A stretch of DNA of 64,000 bases from Rutstroemia sp. NJR-2017a BVV2 (lineage: Eukaryota > Ascomycota > Leotiomycetes > Helotiales > Rutstroemiaceae), in contig NJPS01000010.1 of the NCBI GenBank assembly GCA_002946415.1, positions 1,426,001 to 1,490,000 of the forward strand, read 5' to 3'. Shown here in pieces: positions 55,981-64,000 of this stretch. The translations under genes were made by a program, and so were the position numbers. Below the pieces are notes generated by a model. It was not told where the DNA came from and did no database searches. It was given only the letters and a program-made list of their open reading frames with translations. The stretch's first letter is position 1; every line of letters starts with the position of its first letter.

Positions 55981-56467
55981 CTGACCGGATTGTCGGCATA
56001 TTTGACCAGACGAGGGTTGCTGACGACGACTCCTCGCATGTAATAATCAAGGTTTCTGGTGCGAACGATGGGCAAGACTGAGCACCGAGTTTCTACTTTC
56101 GTCCTTCGGCACGACGTGGCTCCACTGTTATAGACCTTGCGACATACCATAGAACAGGATGTTGAACGAGCAGTATTTCAGTCAAGCGCAGTGCAACAAC
56201 CTTCCCGTGCATCTGGATTCATATATTCTGTTTCCTTGTATATTTTATACAGCTCGACTCACGTATCAAGGGATCCGCTTTCCTGATGGCGCTTAGGAAC
56301 TTGTTCGTACTCTTCTTAGGACGTCCAACAATAGCAAATGGATGTTAGTTTCTAGCTCATCAGCATACATCTTATCCCTTGCTTATAAGTTTTGATCTCA
56401 CCTCTTAGGCAAATAACCTAGATCAAAGCAGATAGCAGCAACAGAAAACCTCTATCATCTATTTGAT
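55981..56467. other. Converging intergenic region
   Basis: This is about 0.5 kb between two converging genes. I see only 3' UTR-like sequence. Confidence 0.5.
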
Positions 56468-57514
56468 CTATGGATTTACATTCTTAGCGTACACGTATCG
56501 TAACTTTGGCCGCTTCCATGGCTCGTGAAAGAGAACCAACCTCCTAAACACAACATCCAACGCAGCTTGTGGATACAATGCCCTATCGTCCACTTGCGGG
56601 AATCTCAACCCAGCTTCTACTCTTTTCTCATCGTTTCCACGCTCCAACCTCCTTCTCACACGCATGTCCACATCTACATCTTCAAATGTCGTTTCTCCAT
56701 CTTTCTCATTCACATCGCCCTCTACGTCCAACACAAATAACACCTCATCCAGATTGTGAAACATGCTCAGCACAATGACCAGCCCATACCAGCGATGCAC
56801 AAATCTCCTCTTCCACACTAGATCCGTCGGCCACCGTCTCGATTCTTCTTCATAATCTAACACGTTGTAGTCCAGCGCGATTCTCCGCACATTGTCGTAT
56901 TTCGTCAATTGTGCGTTGGCTAGTCCCGCCGAGAGCTTCTTTACTGTAGCAATGTCTTTGAACCAGAAGATGTCGTTGTCCCATTCTACTCGCTCGTCTC
57001 GAGGATAAGATATAAATGATATTTCGGTGGGAAGGTCGGAGTGTTGGCTGGCGATTTGCGTTTGCGTTTGTGTCTGGACGTGCATTTTCTGGAGCGCTCG
57101 CAGCCAGTTCAATTTGTGATGTAATGCGCGCGACTCGCGACAGATAAGGACCGAGGGATGGGGGTTTTGTCGGGTTGAAATGTTTAGTGGCCAAGGATTC
57201 TGGGCTGTTGGGCTTGCGCTGGGTTCGAGGATGTGGACGCGGGGGAAGGAGAGATAAATTGTCCATATGATTTCGCGGATTTCGGATGGTAGTTGGGAGA
57301 AGAGGTGGAATGTTGCTAATGGCGTGGTGGAGGTCTTGGGAGAAGGCGTAAAAGGATGAATTGAGCTGAAGAGCTTCTGTACTTGTCGAGCGCTACATGG
57401 CTCGAAGAAACTTTTAACAGATCTCAGAGACTTTTGGCTGCGTTCAACGATTGCATCACTTGAAAGTTTGAGATGTGGTGGAGCCATAATGGGCGTGTGT
57501 GTTGGATCACTCAT
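56468..57514 (-). CDS. 2EXR-domain protein (348 aa)
   Basis: A single exon. The start is the ATG at 57514 (MSDPTHTPIM); a second Met follows nine residues later. Near residue 68 the sequence FHLFSQLPSEIREIIWTIYL matches the opening helix of the 2EXR domain, followed by the expected PRVHIL strand, and later VLICRESRALHHKLN, the second family signature. The C-terminal half has NVRRIALDYNV and HRWYGLVIVLSMFHNLDEVLFVLD, which fit the domain's strand-helix pattern. 2EXR proteins are numerous in filamentous fungi, related to F-box-like or leucine-rich scaffold proteins, and have no firmly known function. No signal peptide or membrane helix is present. Confidence 0.88.
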   Translation of the reverse strand: MSDPTHTPIMAPPHLKLSSDAIVERSQKSLRSVKSFFEPCSARQVQKLFSSIHPFTPSPKTSTTPLATFHLFSQLPSEIREIIWTIYLSFPRVHILEPSASPTAQNPWPLNISTRQNPHPSVLICRESRALHHKLNWLRALQKMHVQTQTQTQIASQHSDLPTEISFISYPRDERVEWDNDIFWFKDIATVKKLSAGLANAQLTKYDNVRRIALDYNVLDYEEESRRWPTDLVWKRRFVHRWYGLVIVLSMFHNLDEVLFVLDVEGDVNEKDGETTFEDVDVDMRVRRRLERGNDEKRVEAGLRFPQVDDRALYPQAALDVVFRRLVLFHEPWKRPKLRYVYAKNVNP

Positions 57515-59418
57515 CGCAGAAATTCTGAAGAATACTGGAGACTTCTCAACGGCAAGCCTTCACAGCAGTAAATAAACAGACATGCAAGTATATCTACCAC
57601 AAGATTTCTGCCTTACCACCACCAACGTTTGGTCTCATTTTCGACAGATGCATTAGAACGCAGTAAGCACTAAGATGCGCAATATAGGGATTAGTGTCAC
57701 TCGACCTCTCGGATCATTTTCTCTTGACCCGCAGTGAATAAAAAATGCATGTAAGACATATGGACAACACGTGGCACCCATGTTTTCCTCGTGCTTACCA
57801 CAGATTAGGAAGGATAGATTGAAGGATTTGCCGCACAGTAAGGCTCAGGGACGACAACGTCAATGCGGTGAAGTAGAGCACTGGATTTGGTTCGTCGAAA
57901 ACGTCCCGTGCCAAGAACTGTCTTTGGCCATCCCATGCACAAAGTGCAGCGTAACATTCTGCGCCTCGCCAGGAAAACTCTTACTTCCTTGCCTCTATCA
58001 TAATCGAATTTACTAAATAGCTCATGATCATGTTACACAACGCATGTTTGACCACTGGGAGATTACCGACGTTGGAAAGGACGGGGCTTTCTTCGAAGCT
58101 AATGCAAGTTGCCTTTGAAATTATATTGTCCGGGATTATTGCCAGAGGGCGAGAACGTGGGACAAGGATCCGAATGCTGGTACTACCATGGCACAGCGCT
58201 TATTGAGTGAACGGGGGCAAACCCAGAACGCTAAAATCGTGCGTTGCGCGACGATCAGATCATGACTTCTAGGGCACGGCATAAGCATATTCAGCACACA
58301 GAAAGGAAAGGAAGCGATATAGTTGAATGGAGGGCCGCTGATCTGAAACTAGTGGATAGATAGATGAATGCATGTAGACTGTAGTTCACTTCGCTCATTG
58401 TCTAGATGAAGCATAACTAAGGGAGGGGAGAATGAGAAGACCATAAGCATGTGAGTATTGACATAAAGAAAATGACCGACCTGCACTGTAACTACTCTAT
58501 GGAGAAAGGGTTGCGCTCGGATATGCGCAAAAGTGCATATCCCTCGCCTGATCTAGGATATACCGCTCCATTACCACATCAGCGTGCTGACACACCCGAA
58601 AGACTCTCCTTGCCCGCCAATGAAGGTAATTTTGCTCCCGATAACATCAGCAACGTTATCTCTACAAAGAATTTGGTGCTTACCAAGATTCCATGAAGAA
58701 ATTAGCAGGTTGGGAGTGGAACGAGCTGCTGCGGAGCCCAGTTCCTAACAGGCACTAGAGGAGATTGCAACACGTGCAACAAGGCGGGAAATACTTGGGG
58801 TCGGTCAAATCCATGTTGACGACTATGGTGTTCGCATACTGTAGAAGAATGCATCTACTAGGATCCCGTTCGGTGAGCGAAAATTGAGTAGGTTCGTTGA
58901 CACGACATCTGACAGAACATGGGCCAGTGAATAGACCTGAACAAGAAACGGGAAGGTGTTTGATGAGCTGCATCTTGGGTACATCGAACGTGGTAGACTC
59001 TCGGCCAATCTAGATGCTTGATTTGGTATTTTGATTCTCTGGCCCCACTATCTTGACCTCTGATTGTAAAGTCGATGTGACCTCGAAGATTTCTCGAAAA
59101 TTGGATGTGGGTGGCATATTAAAGGAAAAGTCCGATCTTGATCAGGTAGAGAGAAAGCGGGAATAATGGAAATGGCTATAATGAGAGAAAGATAAACTGT
59201 CGAAGATGTTGTGACTCCGATGAGTCCGATCAAGCACTTGAGAAAACTCCTCCATGCAATGAATTAGCCGTATGTAACCAGCACCCCTGTCAAACCGCTG
59301 TCTTCTGCCCAAAGGTTTCCGTCTAATATACGTAAGTTTAGCATAATCTCCAACTGCTCACTTCCTCGCCAATGTGATCGATGTCTGGAGATCGGATATC
59401 TCGCGATCCTAATGAGTT
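57515..59418. other. Intergenic, no supported gene
   Basis: This is 1.9 kb upstream of the 2EXR gene and downstream of the methyltransferase gene. Only short frames occur (81 codons at 57771-58016 and at 58451-58696), both without family features. No repeat of note was seen. Confidence 0.4.
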
Positions 59419-60650
59419 TCACTCATTACTGACTACTAAGCGTCGCAGTCCCATCAGTCCTATCCATACAGCTTCCTCTGTTCGAATTGTTCGACTCCCT
59501 TGACCTGGGCATACGTTTACCCATCTGTCGAAAACATCTTTCGCTTCGACTACACCCAGCTTCTGAAGCTCCCCGTCATTCTTCACAGCAACTTCCAGAC
59601 CTGCAACGCCTCCGAAAACTATCAGAAGATGCTTGAACTTGTCGACTTTCTGTTCCTCATTACCGGTATATAAATCCTCCACGGAAACACCTCTCTCCGA
59701 TGTCCCGATTGTAATATCATAGCCTCCTTCGTATCTGCATTCAGTGAAGACGTCACTCAGAGACTCGGCTCTTCTGACATTGTATCCCCAATAATAACCA
59801 CCTTCCTCGCGCGGTTCGTCTGGACTCACAGCTTCCGCCATGATCACCTCCTGTGCTGCGTCCTTCGAAGCCCTCTCTGCATCTGTGTCGAATCTCAAAG
59901 TTACTCTATTATTCTCGGGTATCTGTTCCTCCACAGTCACTGGTATCCTCAATCCAGCTTCCACAAAAGTCCCATGTTCATCTGCACCTGGTAATGTAAC
60001 ACCTTCCCTGTACATACACCATTCTTCTGACCGTAAATGATGTGGCAGATCAAGACTTGGCAGCGTGCCTGCAGTTCTCAAATTTTGATGAAGAGGGAAA
60101 AGGTGTTTTCTTAGATTCGGGGGAGTTTCGAGGTAGCTGAGTAGATGTACGAGGAAATGGTCTGGGTCGGAGCTTCCGGTGTACTCATCCTGAGTAGCAT
60201 CTTGTTGGTGACCATGGGAATGGGTGCGATGATGGTGGCGTTTCGAAGGGTGGGCATTGCCGTCCGAAAAGATCACGACTTCGTCGACGCAGAATACTGA
60301 GAGCGCACGGGCAATATGACCGGCCATTGAAGTGCGAAGGTCATGGCTCTGAGCGCTAAAGATTTTTTAGCAACCGTTTCCTTTCGTTATGTTTTGAGAG
60401 TAACACACTTTGCGATGATGCTACCAGGCAGCGCAACGCTGACGGTCCAATCTCTACCCTTCGTTGGCTGAAACACGGCCGTAGGTTTTGATGTATCTAC
60501 TGTAGCTGATCCATTCGGAGTTTGGTCATTGGGGACCGCTTTTGCTTCGGCTTGGCGTTTACGCTTCTGATTATGATAAGTAAGTAAGTAGTCAACAATT
60601 TAAATACCAATGAATATCCATACCTTTGCGTTGGTTTCTCCTCGACCCAT
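59419..60650 (-). CDS. SPOUT-class putative RNA methyltransferase (SPOUT1/CENP-32 family), 373 aa
   Basis: Three exons, complement(59419..60355, 60409..60566, 60624..60650), with introns of 53 and 57 nt. The first exon encodes only MGRGETNAK, and the joined second exon begins KRKRQAEAKA, a basic nuclear-signal-like segment. The catalytic domain opens DWTVSVALPGSIIANAQSHDLRT and continues AGHIARALSVFCVDEVVIFSD. Later motifs include FLVHLLSYLETPPNLRKHLFP, then GYYWGYNVRRAESLSDVF and KFKHLLIVFGGVAGLEVAV. The C-terminus has the knotted SPOUT signature region NVCPGQGSRTIRTEEAVWIGL. The human relative SPOUT1 modifies RNA and associates with kinetochores. The exact target here is unknown. It is divergent from the thioredoxin gene. 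Confidence 0.92.
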
Positions 60651-60869
60651 TTTGGTAGTTGGTTTGGAAGCTTCGAATAACTTCAAAAATAAATTATAGG
60701 CGGTCATAATAGTATACTGGCAGAATAAAGCTGAAAGTGGCCCGTGCACCGCGATAAAGAGGGACCAGATCTCCGCATCATCTCTAGCTTCACTTGATCC
60801 ATAAGCAGTCGCAAATCACAGGGAGCTTATTCTTGGACTTCACAAATCACCAATAGACAATTCAGCACC
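60651..60869. promoter_or_regulatory. Compact shared promoter region, SPOUT / thioredoxin
   Basis: These 219 bp separate the start codons of the two divergent genes. Both transcription starts must lie here. No clear core element was identified. Confidence 0.5.
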
Positions 60870-61630
60870 ATGTCTACTTCAGTTCATATAGATTCTCCTA
60901 TGCAGTTTAGCAAGCTGCTGGGCTCATCAACAATTGTCGTATCGGATTGTATGTTTGCCCATTCTCTGAGCTCCCGCCGCGCCGTCGCACATTACTGACC
61001 ATCACCTCTTGCAGTCTATGCGGATTGGTGCGGGCCATGCAAGGCTATTGCGCCAACCTACGAATCTTTGGCTGCGAAGCACTCGAAGCCGAACCGTGTT
61101 ACCTTCACGAGAATAAATGTTGACAATCAGCAGTCTATTGCGCAACGATATGGAGTTAGAGCGTAAGCTGATTCTTCTCGGATATGTTTGCCACTTACTC
61201 ACGCAACTTGTTCAGGATGCCAACCTTCCTCATCTTCAAATCCGGCACGGTCATCGAAACTATCCAAGGCGCAGATGCTCGCAGACTCACGACGGCCATT
61301 GAGAATGCTGTGAAGCTTGCTGGCCCCGCCCAACCCGTTTATTCCTCCACAGGCCGTACACTTGGCGGATCATCGCCCTCAACTGCATCAAGTATTACGA
61401 GAAACTTCAGCTTCGACCGTTTCAAGCGCCATTTGATCACTTTCTTTGGGCTATACTTTTATTCCTTATTCTCGTTCGACGCATATACGGCTGCCGAGAA
61501 TTCGCCATTCAATGTGAACAGGCAGGTGGCAGCCCCCAGTGCAGGAAGGACAGTTGCGGGACGATCCGGTGCTGCTACCCAGGTTGGGAGGAAGCTAGGG
61601 ACGATTGCGGACATTACGGGCGGAAGTTAA
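60870..61630 (+). CDS. Thioredoxin-like protein with C-terminal extension (213 aa, three exons)
   Basis: Exons 60870..60948, 61015..61162 and 61216..61630. The first ~105 residues are a thioredoxin domain: FYADWCGPCKAIAPTYESLA holds the WCGPC redox site (31-35), and the cis-proline follows in RAMPTFLIFKSG (Pro78). The remaining ~108 residues are not part of thioredoxin. They include SFDRFKRHLITFFGLYFYSLFSF (about 150-172), an aromatic, hydrophobic segment that could contact or cross a membrane, and a Gly/Ala/Arg-rich end. Standard fungal thioredoxins stop near residue 106, so this is an extended form. Disulfide reductase activity is expected from the intact site. A membrane-linked role is an inference. 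Confidence 0.9.
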
Positions 61631-62079
61631 GTGCTTTCAGGATGATTCTATGCAGGGTCTGATTTTGGCGCCAAGGTTATGGCGTATGTGATTACTTCTA
61701 GATCGCCATATGCGACAAGCTTCTTGGGTCGCAGTTTGCTATTGAGATCAATTTGATACCTATTTCACAGATGAGTGGAAGACTGTAGACGGCCGTCTGT
61801 TTTTCAGTTTCTTTGTTTCGTGCCGCAATGTTAAGTTCGGCTGCATATTGTTTGTAGTAAAAAGTAAGTTACATAGCGACAACCAACAGGTTCTCTCGAT
61901 TTCCCACACATTCTTAGGTAAACATTTCTTTTATGCAACTTTATTGTACTCCTATTTTATACTGTGCAGCAGGTGCAGCCAACATAAACAGCGTGCTGCA
62001 GATCCTATATGTTGGTTTGGGTGTATTGGTGTGAGAAATGATGAATTGATCTTCTTTGCTAACCAGGTGCTCGATTTAT
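61631..62079. other. Converging intergenic region
   Basis: This is 0.45 kb between two converging genes, AT-rich and UTR-like. A 99-codon frame (61848-62147) begins without ATG and overlaps the aldo/keto reductase on the other strand. It is not called. Confidence 0.45.
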
Positions 62080-63138
62080 CTATGAGAAACCAGCAGTATT
62101 CTTTGGTCGGTATAACTTATCGATGCTCTCTATCTCCTCTTTACTGAGCTCGAAGTTCACAGCATCAACTGCTTCTTGAACTCTCTCGACCTTGGACATG
62201 CCAATGATTGGTGAAGTCATAAAGTCCTTGCTCAAGCTCCAGGCAATCGCCACAACCGCCATGCTGACTCCTCGCTCCTTTGCAATCTCTCCAATTCTCT
62301 CATTAATCTTGATATCCGCCTCCTCTATATCATATCCCATCAACTTTCCATTCATCTCAGAACCTCTCTCACTTTCTGTGAATGCAGTATGTGGTCTAGC
62401 CAAAAACCCCATAGCGATCGGACTCCATGGAATCATGCCCATACCAAACTTCTTCAGACTCGGCACCATCTCCTTTTCCTCTTCCCTGTACATCGCATTG
62501 TGCAAATTCTGCATACTAATGAACTCGGTCCAGCCATTCATCCGGGCTGTGTATTGCATCTCCAACAATTGATGCGCCCACATGCTCGAGGCACCAATGT
62601 ACCTTACTTTCCCAGTCTGCACAATATCATGCAAAGCTTTCATCGTCTCTTTAATTGGAGTGTTGTTATCAAACCGATGAATCTGCAACAAGTCGATATA
62701 GTCCAAGCCCAAACGCTTCAAGCTCGCATCAACACTATCAAAGATGTGTTTCCGACTCAACCCATAGCAGTTAATATACCCGCTCGCATCTTTCTCGTCC
62801 CGACTCATTTCAAAAGGGTTTTCCCATCCATCAGCAGTCTTCTTTCCCAAGACGGCGAAGACTTTTGTCGCAATGACGAGATTCTCGCGTGGTAAGTTGA
62901 ATTTACGAATGGCTTTTCCGAGAATCTCTTCGGAAACTCCATTGCTGTAGACGTTGGCTGTGTCAAAGAAGTTCATGCCCGCTTTGTAACAGGCTTCGAT
63001 GACGGGGAGGGCCTCCTCTTCTTCGATACACCACTTGAAGCGTGTGGTGCGGTCACCGAAGGACATACATCCGACGCAGATGCGGGAGACTCTGAGACCG
63101 GACTCGCCTAGGTTGACATATTTCATTTGGTTTGGCAT
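62080..63138 (-). CDS. Aldo/keto reductase (352 aa)
   Basis: A single exon encoding a full-length (beta/alpha)8 NAD(P)H-dependent oxidoreductase. The start MPNQMKYVNLGESGLRVSRI is typical. The catalytic tetrad is visible as Asp59 and Tyr64 in FFDTANVYSNG, Lys92 in VIATKVF and His154 in LLQIHRFD. The end carries the cofactor-binding stretch SPIIGMSKVERVQEAV and a final YRPK..AGFS tail. It belongs to the large fungal group resembling versiconal hemiacetal acetate reductase and yeast Aad-type proteins. Substrates are usually aldehydes or ketones of secondary metabolism or detoxification, and this one cannot be specified. No neighbouring biosynthetic genes suggest a cluster. Confidence 0.93.
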   Translation of the reverse strand: MPNQMKYVNLGESGLRVSRICVGCMSFGDRTTRFKWCIEEEEALPVIEACYKAGMNFFDTANVYSNGVSEEILGKAIRKFNLPRENLVIATKVFAVLGKKTADGWENPFEMSRDEKDASGYINCYGLSRKHIFDSVDASLKRLGLDYIDLLQIHRFDNNTPIKETMKALHDIVQTGKVRYIGASSMWAHQLLEMQYTARMNGWTEFISMQNLHNAMYREEEKEMVPSLKKFGMGMIPWSPIAMGFLARPHTAFTESERGSEMNGKLMGYDIEEADIKINERIGEIAKERGVSMAVVAIAWSLSKDFMTSPIIGMSKVERVQEAVDAVNFELSKEEIESIDKLYRPKNTAGFS

Positions 63139-64000
63139 TGTGGCTTATGTTTGCTTTCAAGGCCGCTCTTGGAAAAGTAAAGGGGGAGACTTGGGTGGTG
63201 GGATGAAAGAAGTTTGAAGAGCGAAAGACCACGTTCTTATACTTTTTACACGCAGATCGTTCTTTCACTACGGGTATAAACACGGAGATTAGGATTAAAT
63301 CCTGAAATGGAAGTTTTGCCTTCTCAAGCAAAATTCACTGATAGTAAGTAGTGCGGGGTAAATGGGGCGTCTTGTCCGCTGCACTTTTTGGAGATAGGAT
63401 AGGCTAATGAAAGATATGACACCCCGTGACGTGTGCGACAGATGCCTTCAATGAACTTCGGCGAACTTAGTTGGGAAGGACATTGATGGCTGACGAATAA
63501 TGAAGCCTTGGAGATGCTGCGAACCCGAGCCGCTTAAAGTAACGACGACGAGATTATCAGCCGCAAAGATATGATGGACGTGAGTCAATTTATCCTGGTA
63601 TATCGTCGTGGATGGCTGATGCCTCGACGATAGAATCCTCGCACAAACATTGTCGTCGTCCAGAGAAGATAGGCCTCACTTGTCGTTACGTCATACATTA
63701 TGCAGCAGTTGCAAGGTTCCAAATCGAGTTCTCAAATACGGACATGATATTGATCAACACATACACATGAACGAGCACTGTTTGACCGAATCAATTCTTT
63801 GCAACGCCCTCCTAATCGCAATCAGAACATTAGAATGACAGATATTGATAGGAAAAGGAACCAAAATACAGTCAAGAAACCTAACAGAGCCAGAACATCC
63901 CAAGCATCGTCCAAAATCACAAAGCAATCTCCATACCACTACAGCATCATCCGTATCTGCAAGGAAAAGTGAGCCTCCAACAGCCAACAGGGCCGTGGCC
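63139..64000. other. Window-end region, no supported complete gene
   Basis: This is 0.86 kb upstream of the aldo/keto reductase. A short plus-strand frame starts at an ATG at 63835 (MTDIDRKRNQNTVKKP, 45 codons), ending at 63972. A GTGAGC donor-like site overlaps its stop, so it could be a first exon of a gene that continues outside the window. The evidence is too weak for a call. Confidence 0.3.

Overview
This window looks like chromosomal DNA of a filamentous ascomycete (Pezizomycotina). Genes are spaced eukaryotic units on both strands, split by short GT-AG introns (mostly 44-99 nt). The gene content is typical of moulds: Clr5-domain proteins, a 2EXR protein, a Pth11/rhodopsin-type membrane protein, a DUF7702 membrane protein, a SUR7/PalI protein, Tpo1-like MFS transporters and a lysine-pathway homoisocitrate dehydrogenase. 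I lean towards Leotiomycetes from the general look of the genes, but nothing here proves it. No ribosomal DNA, phage, plasmid or CRISPR features were seen.

Layout. 0-5 kb: 3' end of a single-pass membrane protein, a Clr5 protein and a small conserved-looking unknown. 5-10.4 kb: a DHA1 transporter, a 270-bp MITE-like element in its upstream region, a cluster of palindromic 13-bp repeats, and a second, short Clr5 protein. 10.8-19 kb: homoisocitrate dehydrogenase, a long low-complexity protein, and a single-pass membrane protein with PPxY motifs. 20.5-24 kb: a divergent pair, mitoribosomal mS26/Pet123 and the ribosome-assembly GTPase Nog2. 24.9-30.8 kb: a second DHA1 transporter, a kinase-lobe/ISG12 fusion, and a SUR7-type protein. 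32.6-41.5 kb: an unknown, a Ppz-type phosphatase, a frameshifted DUF7702 gene and a nucleotide-sugar transporter. 42-50 kb: an intron-containing tRNA-Pro, a low-confidence decayed region, an APC-family permease with ten exons and a rhodopsin-domain membrane protein. 50.9-57.5 kb: a Cys-rich repeat protein, an Hst2-type sirtuin, a membrane-anchored polysaccharide-deacetylase relative and a 2EXR protein. 59.4-64 kb: a SPOUT RNA methyltransferase divergent from a thioredoxin-like protein, then an aldo/keto reductase.

Function. Most genes are independent housekeeping or transport genes. Two divergent pairs share compact promoters (mS26/Nog2, 233 bp; SPOUT/thioredoxin, 219 bp). There is no biosynthetic cluster. 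The most unusual non-genic structure is at 8.13-8.66 kb: twelve copies of a 13-bp motif, eight of them arranged as four inverted pairs, three of which have exactly an 8-bp spacer. Also worth attention are the MITE-like element with a 5-bp target duplication, the kinase-lobe/ISG12 fusion, the DUF7702 gene broken by a 4-bp duplication, and the deacetylase with a changed metal ligand.

Limits. All exon joins were read by eye from frame continuity and GT-AG sites. Family names come from recognising motifs, without any database search. Entries for gene-free stretches state what little is visible.
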